Below are positions 44,758 to 53,633 of a stretch of 64,000 bases of DNA, in pieces. The DNA comes from a bacterium (lineage in GTDB: Bacteria > Armatimonadota > Zipacnadia > Zipacnadales > UBA11051): positions 1-64,000 of the forward strand of contig JAUVVY010000007.1 in NCBI GenBank assembly GCA_030604405.1, written 5' to 3'. How positions within the stretch are numbered: position 1 is the stretch's first letter; each line of letters opens with the position of its first letter. The notes under the pieces were generated by a model, which saw only the letters and a program-made list of their open reading frames with translations, did not search any database and was not told the origin of the DNA. The translations under genes were made by a program, and so were the position numbers.

Positions 44758-45822
44758 TCAATACTCGACCGGTTTGGCGTCAACAAACTTCAACGGCTTT
44801 TCCTGTGGCGTCTTCTCTGGTCCATAGACATTGTTGTAGGCGCGCGTATTGCCCACCGAATAGAGGGTCGTCTTCGGCTCATCGTAGAACCAGTTGTTGT
44901 ATATCTCCGCGCCCTGACTGGGAGTGCCACGAATGCCCACAGCCCTTTGTTTGCCCTGAAAAGTGTTGTGATGAATGTCCATCCAGTCGCCGGCGATGTC
45001 GGTGTTGTCTCCCCGGTCGCGCCCGCCGTGCATGTCCAGAGCTGTGCTGGTGCAATTGGGCATGATCAGGTTCCAGCCACATTCATAGTTGCAGCCGGGC
45101 TGCCCACCGGCGGCTACATGATGGCGGCAGTAATCGAACTTGTTGGCGATGATGTGCACAGATGCCGCGCCTACAACGACACCGTAGCCATAGCCGGATC
45201 GCTGACTGTGGTGGATGTAGTTATGATGGACACGCACCTTGATAGCGCCGCTGCCCACCCCGATGACACTGGTGTTGAAGTTGTATATCTCGCAGTTGTC
45301 CACCTCGACGCCGTAGTGGCTTATCGACAAGAACCCGCAGTGGTCAGCGACCCTCTCTGTGCCTGCGAAGGAGCCCTCGAAACGCAGCCCGGTCAGGCGT
45401 GCTTCATCGCCAGCCGTCCGCATCAGAGTATGACTTTGGCGCAGCGTGGTGAAGATGCGCGCTCCGGGGGAGCCGTTGAGGCCCCGAGTTCCGGCCAGTG
45501 TCACCCCGACAGGGATACCTATACCGCGCTCGCCGGTAAGATCAATCTCGACTCCGTCAGGGACGAAGATTACCTGGCCGGGCTGGGCCTGCTTAAGAGC
45601 GGCCAGCAATTCTTCTTTGGTCGTCACGGTGAAATCACCACTGGTGTAAATGTCGCTATAGCCTTCGCCCCCGCCGATGGGGTTGCCGGTCGGGTTGGCC
45701 TCGCAGCCGAAGGTCTCCTCAGCCTGCTGCGCCAGGCCCATCCCGCAAATGATACACAAACACAGGACCGCCAATATACTTGAGAAGCTCATCTGCACAC
45801 ATTTTGGCATCATTTCGAGCAT
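44758..45822 (-). CDS. exported pectate-lyase-like beta-helix protein, paralogue 5
   Basis: The 354-residue product has a signal peptide with several in-frame ATGs (45822, 45813, 45810, 45792); the first has AGGGGCG upstream. The mature part begins EETFGCEANPTGNPIGGG. It has LRQSHTLMRTAGDEARLTGLRFEG, nearly identical to a stretch of the copy at 47789. NLIMPNCTSTALDMHGGRDRGDNT matches the copy at 40312. It is first of the five-gene helix run, 82 bases downstream of WD40 protein 2. Confidence 0.76.
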   Translation of the reverse strand: MLEMMPKCVQMSFSSILAVLCLCIICGMGLAQQAEETFGCEANPTGNPIGGGEGYSDIYTSGDFTVTTKEELLAALKQAQPGQVIFVPDGVEIDLTGERGIGIPVGVTLAGTRGLNGSPGARIFTTLRQSHTLMRTAGDEARLTGLRFEGSFAGTERVADHCGFLSISHYGVEVDNCEIYNFNTSVIGVGSGAIKVRVHHNYIHHSQRSGYGYGVVVGAASVHIIANKFDYCRHHVAAGGQPGCNYECGWNLIMPNCTSTALDMHGGRDRGDNTDIAGDWMDIHHNTFQGKQRAVGIRGTPSQGAEIYNNWFYDEPKTTLYSVGNTRAYNNVYGPEKTPQEKPLKFVDAKPVEY

Positions 45823-45904
45823 TGCGTTCGCCCCTTATCTGATATACTGTTTGGCGCCGGTCTCAACTGTACCTGCGCATTCTTGCCGAACTGATTGGCT
45901 GTCA

Positions 45905-47785
45905 TCAGCCTTCAGGTACTTCCCATACCAGCAGCGTGGTATCCGAAGATGCCGTGACTAACAGCCTGCCATCCGGGGACACTGCCAGCGCCGTCACGGC
46001 TGCGGTATGGCCTTTGTACTGGGCTATCTGCTCGCCTTCGGCAAGGTCCCAGCATATCACTCCACGGTTGCCGCCGACCGAGTATGCGCTGGTGCCGTCG
46101 GGCGAGCAGGCCAGGTCGTACACCCAGCCCCCGTGGCCCATTTCGGCGGCAAGTTCGCGCGCTGCGAGATTCCAACGCAAGACACGACCATCCCGGCCGC
46201 CGGAGAACACGTACTCGCCGTTGCCGGCGAACGCGACCGCCTGCACCCAGCCGCGATGCTCTTCAAGCTTCTGCACCTCTGCGTTCGTCGTCAGGTCCCA
46301 AACACGCACTGTGCCGTCGCGCCCGCCGCTGACTAGCAGCTTGTCGTCAGGCGACACCGCCACCGCGAGCACACCGCCGCGATGGCCCTCAAGCCGTGCC
46401 ACCGGCTCAGCCGCGTCGCCCTCCCACACGCAAATGGAGCCGTCGTCGGCACTGCTCAACAACCGGCTGCCCTCATGAGTATAGGCAACGGAGCGGACAT
46501 AGCCGAGGTGGCCGTCCAGCTCGCGCAGCAGTGAGCCGTCCGCCAGAGCGAACTCGCGTACAACGCTGTCCTTGCAGCCGGCTGCCACACGCTCGCCGTC
46601 CGGAGACACGTCCAGTGCATAGGCTCCGAGTTTGGCGCCTTCAATGACGAGTTGGCTCTCGGCGCTGACAGGGTCCCACACTCGCAGCGTGCCATCCGAC
46701 GACCCGCTGATAACCCGGTCCCCGGAAGGCGTAAAGGCTACCGATTCGACAGATCCGCTGTGGCGCTCCCACTGCAGCCGCGGCTTTCCGGTGTCCATAT
46801 TTGTCTCCGCAAGCAGACCGCCGCCGTGTGATAGCACCCACTGGCCGTCGGGCGATATACAGATGCTATAGATGGGGCCGGTGTGCGCCATCCAGGAGAA
46901 GACCTGCTTGCCCGTCTCACGGTCAAAGCGATGAATCGAGCCGGTTCGGAGCCCAAGGACGGCCTCATTGCGCTGCGGGGCATACTCGTGTGCGAAGCAG
47001 CGGCCGGCCTCCCCGCGCACAGCATCATACCTGTACAATACCGAGTAGTCCTCCAGCTTCCATTCCACCGCGTGACTTTCCACACCAACCAGCAGGCATG
47101 TGCCGTCCGGTGACAGCTTAATGTCCTTAGCCTCGTAATTGCCGCCCCATTTGTGCAGCAGTTCTCCGGTTGCCAGGTCGCGGCGCTCCAGCAGGTGGTT
47201 GTAGCCGCCGCCCATGATGGCAGTCTTGCCCTCCGGCCCATAGATCGCGCCACAGCGGGTGGTGGCAAAACCTGGTGTTCTTATATCGGCGATCTTCTCG
47301 CCAGTTTCGATGCTCAACTCCATCAGACCGAGCGGCGAGGAGCCGGCGACCAACAGCCGCGTCTCATCGGCCGAATAGCAGGCACTTCGCAGACTTCCCT
47401 GACCAGTTTCCCACTGCCGCACAACCTCCTGCTTCTCGAAGTCCCACTCGTACACCGTGCCGGCCGCATCGCCCAGTAGCAGCACTTTGCCGTCCGAGCG
47501 TAATTGGACACACGTCAAGCCTGATCCAGAGACCTTGGTTCGAGACTGCACCTCACCATCAACCAAGTCCCAGATATGCACATAGCCGCCGGTGAGTAAA
47601 ACGCCGCGCCCGTCTGGGAGATATGCCAGGCCGCCTACCCCTCCGTAGCGCATCCGCAACGTACCCAGCCGCTGGATGGCTGCTTCAGGTAGTGGCTCGC
47701 CGAGGCTGTCCAGTGCCTGCCCGGCGGCTTCGCTCATGGTGGTCAAAGCAAACAGTCCGACTAACAGATACAATACTGCTTTCAC
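45905..47785 (-). CDS. exported WD40-repeat protein 2
   Basis: The 626-residue product has a signal peptide (MKAVLYLLVGLFALTTMSEAAG) and the lead-in LGEPLPEAAIQRLGTLRMRY, then twelve to fourteen WD40 repeats. It aligns end to end with WD40 protein 1; for example both contain ELxGHLGYVRSVAYTH, SRLxSSADDGS and LAVSPDGxLLVxASxDTTLLVWE. It starts with GTG behind GGAGGAATGAACC, with only three bases between it and the stop of the beta-helix gene upstream, so translation is coupled. It likely acts in the periplasm as a binding scaffold for the beta-helix proteins; that partner role is inference. Confidence 0.88.
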   Translation of the reverse strand: MKAVLYLLVGLFALTTMSEAAGQALDSLGEPLPEAAIQRLGTLRMRYGGVGGLAYLPDGRGVLLTGGYVHIWDLVDGEVQSRTKVSGSGLTCVQLRSDGKVLLLGDAAGTVYEWDFEKQEVVRQWETGQGSLRSACYSADETRLLVAGSSPLGLMELSIETGEKIADIRTPGFATTRCGAIYGPEGKTAIMGGGYNHLLERRDLATGELLHKWGGNYEAKDIKLSPDGTCLLVGVESHAVEWKLEDYSVLYRYDAVRGEAGRCFAHEYAPQRNEAVLGLRTGSIHRFDRETGKQVFSWMAHTGPIYSICISPDGQWVLSHGGGLLAETNMDTGKPRLQWERHSGSVESVAFTPSGDRVISGSSDGTLRVWDPVSAESQLVIEGAKLGAYALDVSPDGERVAAGCKDSVVREFALADGSLLRELDGHLGYVRSVAYTHEGSRLLSSADDGSICVWEGDAAEPVARLEGHRGGVLAVAVSPDDKLLVSGGRDGTVRVWDLTTNAEVQKLEEHRGWVQAVAFAGNGEYVFSGGRDGRVLRWNLAARELAAEMGHGGWVYDLACSPDGTSAYSVGGNRGVICWDLAEGEQIAQYKGHTAAVTALAVSPDGRLLVTASSDTTLLVWEVPEG

Positions 47786-47788
47786 GGT

Positions 47789-48790
47789 TCATTCCTCCAA
47801 TACTTTGTCAGGGCCGTACACGTTGCGATAAACACCCGTGTTGCCGCGCGAGATTACCGTTTTTTCGACCGGCAGTGCAAACCAATTGTGATGCACTTGC
47901 GCGCCTTGAGAAGGCACGCCGCGTATTACGACTGAGCGGGCCTTGCCCTGGAAGGTGTTGTGGTGAATGTGCATCCAGTCGCCGGCAATGTCGGTGTTGT
48001 CGCCGCGGTCTCGGCCTCCGTGCATGTCGAAGTGGTGGCTGCTGGCGTCGGGACCGATGAAGTTCCACGCCGCCTCGTAGCCGGAACCAGGCAGGCCACC
48101 GGAGGCGATGTGGTGGCGGCAGAAGTCAAACTTGTTGGCGATGATGTGGATGTCGCTTGAGCCGGTGGACACCCCGTAGCCATACCCGGAGCGCTGGCAG
48201 TGATGAATGTAATTGTGGTGGATCTGGATGTTGTTGGTGGCGACGCCTACACCGATGCCTCTGACATTGAAGTTGTATATTTCGCAGTTATCCACCTCGC
48301 AGCCCCAGTGGCTTATGCCGAGGAATCCGGAATGCTCGGCGACCTTCTCTCTGCCTCCGTAGGCCCCCTCAAAGCGCAGGCCTGTGATGCGTACTTCCTC
48401 GCCGGCGGTCACCATCAGGACGTGGCTTTGGCGCAGTGTGGTGAAGATGCGCGCTCCGGCCGAGCCGTTGAGGCCGCGAGTGCCAGCCAGTGTAACCGCG
48501 CTCGGTATCGCGATATTGCGCTCGCCGGTGAGGTCAATGACTACACCGTCGGGCACGAAGATCACCTGGCCGGCCTTGGCATTTTTCAGCGCGGCCAGCA
48601 GCTCTTCTTTGGTCGTCACGGTGAAATCGCCGCTGGTGAATATGTCGGTATAGCCCTCGCCTCCGCCAATCGGGTTGCCAGTGGGGTTGGCCTCACAGCC
48701 AAAAGTCTCCTCTGCCTCATCAGCGCCAAGCACAGGGCACAATAGGGCCAGTACGAGTGTCACACAGAGCCAGCGAGTGTGCACTGCCAT
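47789..48790 (-). CDS. exported pectate-lyase-like beta-helix protein, paralogue 6 (WD40-coupled)
   Basis: The 333-residue product has a signal peptide (MAVHTRWLCVTLVLALLCPVLGA) and the EETFGCEANPTGNPIGGG motif. The helix carries HHNYIHHCQRSGYGYGV, NKFDFCRHHI and SSHHFDMHGGRDRGD. It stops early at GPDKVLEE, lacking the 15-20-residue tail of other copies, because its stop codon lies within the ribosome site of WD40 protein 2. GGAGGAGGTACGATC precedes the ATG. It is the most upstream gene of the array and probably the first of the operon. Confidence 0.76.
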   Translation of the reverse strand: MAVHTRWLCVTLVLALLCPVLGADEAEETFGCEANPTGNPIGGGEGYTDIFTSGDFTVTTKEELLAALKNAKAGQVIFVPDGVVIDLTGERNIAIPSAVTLAGTRGLNGSAGARIFTTLRQSHVLMVTAGEEVRITGLRFEGAYGGREKVAEHSGFLGISHWGCEVDNCEIYNFNVRGIGVGVATNNIQIHHNYIHHCQRSGYGYGVSTGSSDIHIIANKFDFCRHHIASGGLPGSGYEAAWNFIGPDASSHHFDMHGGRDRGDNTDIAGDWMHIHHNTFQGKARSVVIRGVPSQGAQVHHNWFALPVEKTVISRGNTGVYRNVYGPDKVLEE

Positions 48791-48831
48791 GATCGTACCT
48801 CCTCCAAATCGCTTTCGCGGCTGCCGGCGGA

Positions 48832-50313
48832 CTACTTTATGACAATGCGCCCCTCGACAGCCGGGCTGACCGTGCCCATCTCGCGGAGCGCCTCCAGCAC
48901 CACCGCGCTCTCAGAGTAGCCGAGATACGCCGGCTCCGCACCGGTAGTGAGCATGTCGTAGCCGTCGCCACCTGCCAGCATGAATTCGCTGGCGGCGAGA
49001 GTGTAGGTTTTACTCGGGTCCAGAGGCTGGCCGCCAACGGTCACTTTGCCGAGAATGCCGCCGCTGATTTCCATGGTCAGCCCGGAGACCTGCAGGAACG
49101 CCCCGGAGGGCCGCTGCAGCGAGGCGTTGAATTCCAGCACCTTGCGGAGTTCGGCTCCACTGACCGCTTTGGTGGCGACCAGGTTTCCAAACGGCAGCAC
49201 GGTGAGGATGTCTCCGACGGTAATCGGTCCGGCCGCAATCGAAGCCCGGATGCCGCCGCCGTTCCACAGGCATACATCGGCTTTGGCGTAGTCGCGGACG
49301 ATGTCGCAAATCAAGTTGCCGAGGTTGGTCTCCCGAGCGCGGATGTGTTCGCGCTTACCATCCAGGGGCACAGTCGTAGTCGCCACCACCTCGCTCAGCC
49401 GTTCCTCAAGCTCATCAGCGTACTTATCAACGACAGCCTGCACCTCTGGGTCTGGCGCAATAGTCTGGTCTATCGGCCTCAAAAAGCCCCGGTACCTGGC
49501 GATGTCGCCGCCGGAGATGAACATATCCACCTGACCCAGATAGAGACCATAGCTTTTTGCCTGGCACACCAAGGTCTTGCCTACCTTGGTCGGTGGTTCG
49601 ACAGTTGTATGGGTGTGGCCGCCTACGATCAGGTCAATATCGGGCACGGCTTTTGCCAGCTCGATATCGGCTTCGTAGCCCTGGTGTGTAACCGCAATGA
49701 TAAAGCCGGCCTGCTTCAAGAGCTCCGCCACAAGCCTCGTCGCCTCGGCTGCCGGGGCGGTGAACTTCAGGCCCACCACGTTCGTGGGCAAAGTCTGCAC
49801 TACGGTCTCCGGCGTGGTCAGGCCGAAAGCAGCGGCCCTGGTCCCGTCAGCCAGCGTGAACATGACAAACGGCTCAGCCAGGTGCTTGCCAGTCGCCTCC
49901 ACATAGATATTGGCCGAAAGGATGGGGAACTCTGCCAGCGCCTCCAATTTAGAAAGATTCTGTTGCCCGAAATCGAACTCGTGGTTGCCGATGCACATCG
50001 CATCCAGGTTCATCAGGTTAAGGCACTTGACATCCGGCGCGCCCTTATAGACCGTCGAAAGCGCCGTGCCCTGGAGGATGTCGCCTGCGTTGAGAAACAG
50101 CGTGGTATTACCGTGTGCGTCATTCCAATCGCGCACTTCGTCGGCCAGCGTCGCGATGCGTGCCATGCCGCCTTCGTCATCCCGGTTCGGCTGTAGATGT
50201 CCGTGAGAATCGTTGAAGTGCAGCACGGTAACATAACAGTCGCCCAGAGCGACTGACAGCGAAATGGCGGCCACCAAAATCAATACTGTGAGCCGCAAAC
50301 CGTACTTGCCCAT
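48832..50313 (-). CDS. exported 5'-nucleotidase/cyclic phosphodiesterase (UshA-like)
   Basis: The 493-residue product has a signal peptide (MGKYGLRLTVLILVAAISLSVALG). A metallophosphoesterase domain (about 27-290) contains VTVLHFNDSHGHL, LNAGDILQGT, MCIGNHEFDFG, VTHQGYEAD and VGGHTHTTVE for the two-metal site. A 5'-nucleotidase C-terminal domain (about 320-490) carries the substrate contacts (GGGIRASI, GDGYDML). It should dephosphorylate extracellular nucleotides to scavenge phosphate and nucleosides. Other specificities (2',3'-cyclic nucleotides, UDP-sugars) cannot be excluded. The ATG at 50313 follows GGAGGTCAGGGGAA. It lies 41 bases upstream of the beta-helix/WD40 array on the same strand. 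Confidence 0.88.
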   Translation of the reverse strand: MGKYGLRLTVLILVAAISLSVALGDCYVTVLHFNDSHGHLQPNRDDEGGMARIATLADEVRDWNDAHGNTTLFLNAGDILQGTALSTVYKGAPDVKCLNLMNLDAMCIGNHEFDFGQQNLSKLEALAEFPILSANIYVEATGKHLAEPFVMFTLADGTRAAAFGLTTPETVVQTLPTNVVGLKFTAPAAEATRLVAELLKQAGFIIAVTHQGYEADIELAKAVPDIDLIVGGHTHTTVEPPTKVGKTLVCQAKSYGLYLGQVDMFISGGDIARYRGFLRPIDQTIAPDPEVQAVVDKYADELEERLSEVVATTTVPLDGKREHIRARETNLGNLICDIVRDYAKADVCLWNGGGIRASIAAGPITVGDILTVLPFGNLVATKAVSGAELRKVLEFNASLQRPSGAFLQVSGLTMEISGGILGKVTVGGQPLDPSKTYTLAASEFMLAGGDGYDMLTTGAEPAYLGYSESAVVLEALREMGTVSPAVEGRIVIK

Positions 50314-50332
50314 TTCCCCTGACCTCCTGTCA

Positions 50333-50347
50333 CAGGGCAACGCCCTG
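50333..50347. repeat. short perfect hairpin upstream of the 5'-nucleotidase gene
   Basis: CAGGGC, a 3-nt AAC loop and GCCCTG, flanked by CTACTATG. It looks like a small intergenic palindrome. It lies 20 bases upstream of the 5'-nucleotidase start and could mask its leader or act as an attenuator. Confidence 0.4.
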
Positions 50348-50425
50348 CTACTATGATGTATAGCTACTATTGAACACGCATGAGCCCGAGGCCTGCCTGC
50401 ATAAGCAAACAACTTGCCCGGTCGC

Positions 50426-51787
50426 TTACGGCTTGAAGCAAATCGAGTACACGTCCGCGTCTTTCATCACGAAGCGCAGCCTGACGCCCCGCTTCTGCAG
50501 TTTCGACACATCATCCCCGCGCTTCCATGACACTGTGCGCTCTATCTCATCGCCATATATCTCCAGGCAGTCACGTAGCGTGTATCCTGGAATCGGCTTG
50601 CCCTTGCTATCACGGAGTTCCACGCGCACACTTCCCGCGGCCGAGGTAGCATAATTGACGACCAGCCGGCTGCCCTCGAATTTCAGCGGCGGCGTAGTCA
50701 ATTCACCGCCGCCATAGGGCGCATTGACCGATGCGAAACCGTCAGTGCGCAATGTCGCCCGTCGCAGGCGAGTGGTCGGCCGCCGGTAGTGCTCCACATA
50801 GTAGATCGAAAGCTCGTCCGGAGCCGTCTGCAGGATGCCACGAGCGATGTGGTTGCTGCGTTCGCCCCAGTTGCGGGGATCGCGCCCCGGTCGCAGAAAC
50901 GCCTCCATGAACCGCCGGCCCCAGTGCAGCCCATCGCGGCTGCTCATGAAAACACCATCGGACACACCGATATCGGGATGCTCCGCGATGGCCTTGCGGG
51001 TGGTCATGAAACGCTTAGGGAAACCGACGTAGATGTGCGGCGCGCGGGGATAGGCGACAATTGAGTTGGTGTAAAGATGCTCGCGCGGAGTATCGCCGTA
51101 GTCAATCTCGACGGTATCGGACCAGTTGCGGAAATCATCCGATGTCGCTCGTGCTATCGAGCGCACGCCGGAGAAGATGCCGCCGGCGCCGCCCTCATGG
51201 CTCATCCTGCCCGTCTTCGGGTCGGCGAACACACGAAAGTACGCCACGTACTGCTTCTGCACCGTGTCCCACATCGCCACATTCTGCGAATCGAAGGCCC
51301 CCTGGGTGATGATCGGGGCTTCGCGCAGCTTCTTCCAGTGCACGCCGTCGGCCGAGACCAGACCGATTAGCGGACCGCCGGCGAGCGCCTTGTAGCGCTG
51401 ACTGGGCCTGCAATCGGGGTTTTCATCAATGAAGGGGGCGAAGTTATGGCCGCCGAAGCCTGTCCAGATGATGTTGTTAGCCCTCGACCCGTCGTGCTTA
51501 TGGAGGCCCACCGGGGTTCTGATCCATTTCTTCGCATCGCTGCTTTCGGCACAGCAACTGTACTGCGGGCCACCCTCCGCGCGCGACCCCGACCCACGGT
51601 AATACATCCGGTACATGTCGCCATCCTGCAGGACTGTCACATAGTAACTCGTGCTGCCCTCCCACGGCTTGTTGAACCGCAGCGCGACCTCCTGCGGAAC
51701 CGCATGGTGCAGCTTCAGCGTCACGTTCTTGCACTTGTCAATCAAGTAGTCGTCAACAAACAGCTCCAGACGCGAACCGATATCCAA
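50426..51787 (-). CDS. five-bladed beta-propeller glycosidase-like protein
   Basis: The 453-residue product resembles GH43/GH32-type five-bladed propellers: LFVDDYLIDKCKNVTL at the start, then MYYRGSG, FIDENPDCRPSQRYKALAG, VSADGVHWKKL and FMSSRDGLHWGRRF blades. A C-terminal beta-sandwich (about 370-450) follows, with VRVELRDSKGKPIPGYTL. Catalytic acids cannot be fixed by eye. Similar proteins are common in polysaccharide-degrading uncultured bacteria. I take the TTG at 51787 as start because GGGAGG lies eight bases upstream and the 52 codons before it look non-coding. Without a signal peptide it should be cytoplasmic. Confidence 0.68.
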   Translation of the reverse strand: MDIGSRLELFVDDYLIDKCKNVTLKLHHAVPQEVALRFNKPWEGSTSYYVTVLQDGDMYRMYYRGSGSRAEGGPQYSCCAESSDAKKWIRTPVGLHKHDGSRANNIIWTGFGGHNFAPFIDENPDCRPSQRYKALAGGPLIGLVSADGVHWKKLREAPIITQGAFDSQNVAMWDTVQKQYVAYFRVFADPKTGRMSHEGGAGGIFSGVRSIARATSDDFRNWSDTVEIDYGDTPREHLYTNSIVAYPRAPHIYVGFPKRFMTTRKAIAEHPDIGVSDGVFMSSRDGLHWGRRFMEAFLRPGRDPRNWGERSNHIARGILQTAPDELSIYYVEHYRRPTTRLRRATLRTDGFASVNAPYGGGELTTPPLKFEGSRLVVNYATSAAGSVRVELRDSKGKPIPGYTLRDCLEIYGDEIERTVSWKRGDDVSKLQKRGVRLRFVMKDADVYSICFKP

Positions 51788-52038
51788 CTGGAAAACCTCC
51801 CTCGCTGACTTCTCTGCAAATGCGATCCGGGCAGGACATTTCAGGCCAGTAGTCAGCCGCCAGCGTGACCGCAGCACGGCGGCACAATCGTACCGCGGTC
51901 GCAGCTTTGCAGGGGAGTGTTTCCTCGTGGGCGTGGCCGACACCTGTCGAACGATCGCTTAAGCGTCGCCAATGCCGCAACAGGCTGAGGTCGGCGCGGC
52001 GCCTGTGAATGAGAACGCAACGAGATTGCGGGAAGAGC

Positions 52039-53337
52039 TTACTGGGGCGGTAATGCGGCGGCGCTGTCGTAACGCTCCTGGACCGTGGCCAGAGCCTCGG
52101 CGGGCGAACAGCGACCCCCAAGAGCCAGAAACAGCGCGTCATCAAGCATGGCCTCGAGGTTTTTCCAATCACGGTTGGGGCGGGCATGGGCGTGCTCGAA
52201 GCTGGCGACGAAAGCGTGCATCAGCGGCTCGCCGCGGACCTGCGAAATCACTTCCCGGTGCGAGGCGACCGAGCCGGTCTGGTGCATGCAATCTTGAGCG
52301 GCGCGCGAGGCCATGAACTTCAGAAACTCCACGCACTCGGCCCGATGCTGAGTGGTGCGCATGATCACCACATAGGTGGCAGATATCGAGGCCACGGGCT
52401 GGTCCCGGTAGGGCAGCGGGGCGACGGCGAAGTTGAGCGCGCCGTGTTCGTTCTTGAGCCGCTTGGCGAAGGCCGATCCGGCGATGATCATGCCCAGCTT
52501 GCGCTCGGCGAAGGCCTGCTGCAGTTGGGCGGCGTCCCACGATAGTACTTCCGGCTGCAAAGCTCCTGCCAGCGCCAGACGCACCCAGTACTCCAACGCC
52601 GCGGTCATTTGCACGGAAGTAAAGTCAATCGTCCCGTCCGCGTCGTAAAGAGAGCCTCCCGCACCCCACAAGAGGATCAATAGAGCCCGTGCCCCGCCAC
52701 CATTGATGGCTCCCGGCAGGCCCAGGCCATACACGCCCTGCTCCGGATCAGAGATCTCGGCAGCCGTCGCCAGCAGCTCGTCCCAGGTGCTCGGCACCTT
52801 GCGGCCTTCTGGCAGCAAGTCGGGGCGGTAGTACAACGCGCACGAATCCACCCGCCAGGGCACGCCGTAAATGCGGCCGTCAATAGTGATCGGATCGAGC
52901 ACAGCGGGGATGAACGGCTCCAGATAGCGGCCAAGGCCGGTGCCGAAGGTGTATAAGTTGGGAGCGAACTGCGCAAGCCACTCGTCGGGGATGACCGTCA
53001 TGTCCGGGGCGTACTCCCTCAGCGAGCCGCACCATCGCGATATGCGGGGATAGGCGCTCGCCCAAGCGTCATGGGTCATATCTATCTTCAGGTGCGGGTG
53101 CTGGCGGGAGAATTCCTCCAGCATCCCCACGCATTTGCGCAGATCGGGCCCGTCTTCGTGCTCCCACGCCACCAGCGTCAGCCGCTGCACCTGCTGGGCG
53201 CTGCCGGTGCGAGGCAATGCCAACAGACTCGCCGCACACGCCACCAACCAGAGCACGTGCAATGTGGAAAAAATGAAGGCTGCGGCATTCCCCCGCCACA
53301 GCCCCTTTACTTTGTCAGCAGAATGATTACAATTCAT
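52039..53337 (-). CDS. ABC-type sugar-binding protein (extracellular solute-binding family 1)
   Basis: The 432-residue product has a long signal peptide (hydrophobic 18-44, ending near GSAQQ). A family 1 solute-binding domain follows: LTLVAWEHEDGPDL, GRIYGVPWRVDSCALYYRPDLL, VPSTWDELLATAAEI and KLGMIIAGSAFAKRL. It should capture an oligosaccharide for import. No permease or ATPase gene lies next to it, so its transporter is encoded elsewhere or the gene is an orphan. The ribosome site is weak (GGTGA, 12 bases before the ATG). Confidence 0.85.
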   Translation of the reverse strand: MNCNHSADKVKGLWRGNAAAFIFSTLHVLWLVACAASLLALPRTGSAQQVQRLTLVAWEHEDGPDLRKCVGMLEEFSRQHPHLKIDMTHDAWASAYPRISRWCGSLREYAPDMTVIPDEWLAQFAPNLYTFGTGLGRYLEPFIPAVLDPITIDGRIYGVPWRVDSCALYYRPDLLPEGRKVPSTWDELLATAAEISDPEQGVYGLGLPGAINGGGARALLILLWGAGGSLYDADGTIDFTSVQMTAALEYWVRLALAGALQPEVLSWDAAQLQQAFAERKLGMIIAGSAFAKRLKNEHGALNFAVAPLPYRDQPVASISATYVVIMRTTQHRAECVEFLKFMASRAAQDCMHQTGSVASHREVISQVRGEPLMHAFVASFEHAHARPNRDWKNLEAMLDDALFLALGGRCSPAEALATVQERYDSAAALPPQ

Positions 53338-53633
53338 GCCTGTGACAGATCACCTATCCCGCACATTCACCAGTGCGTGGGCACCCGCCTATCCGTTGTG
53401 AGTCAGCTTTTCTAGCCCGAATTACTCACCAAGCCGTGGCTCGGCCTGAGCTTGGCATCATTTGCCAAGCTCAGGTGAGAACGCGATAGCGTTCTCAGCT
53501 TCCAGCCCGAGGTCGTTGAAGCTATCACAGTGTGCTACCTTACGCGGCCCAGCGACAACAGTTCCATGCCCCTACAAACGGTCTGTTCGTCTGATTGTGC
53601 TCAACGTATTATGTCGTTCACGACTAACGTGCG
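53338..53633. other. intergenic region holding hairpin element copy 2
   Basis: No gene is supported in this 296-bp gap. Its main content is the inverted double-hairpin element at 53435-53518; the remainder is featureless. Confidence 0.6.
53435..53518 (-). repeat. interspersed double-hairpin element, copy 2 (inverted)
   Basis: Read on the minus strand, this copy opens with the same CAACGACCTCGGGCTGGAAG as copy 1. The first hairpin keeps its 9-bp stem, with one T-A pair changed to C-G and a different loop. The second hairpin has a different and longer stem: 13 bp, 53445-53457 with 53463-53475. The end (CCGAGCCACG) matches copy 1 (CCGAGCTACG). Structure is kept while sequence drifts. Confidence 0.85.

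Noticed and set aside
44632-45783. Long plus-strand frame (383 codons) opposite two beta-helix genes, with similar plus-strand frames across the array
   Set aside because: The frames repeat because the sense genes are paralogues; their products show no known domain and no start signals.
38366-48790. Regular repeats resembling a CRISPR or satellite array
   Set aside because: The repeats are about 1 kb apart and correspond to homologous coding motifs of paralogous genes, not to short direct repeats with spacers.
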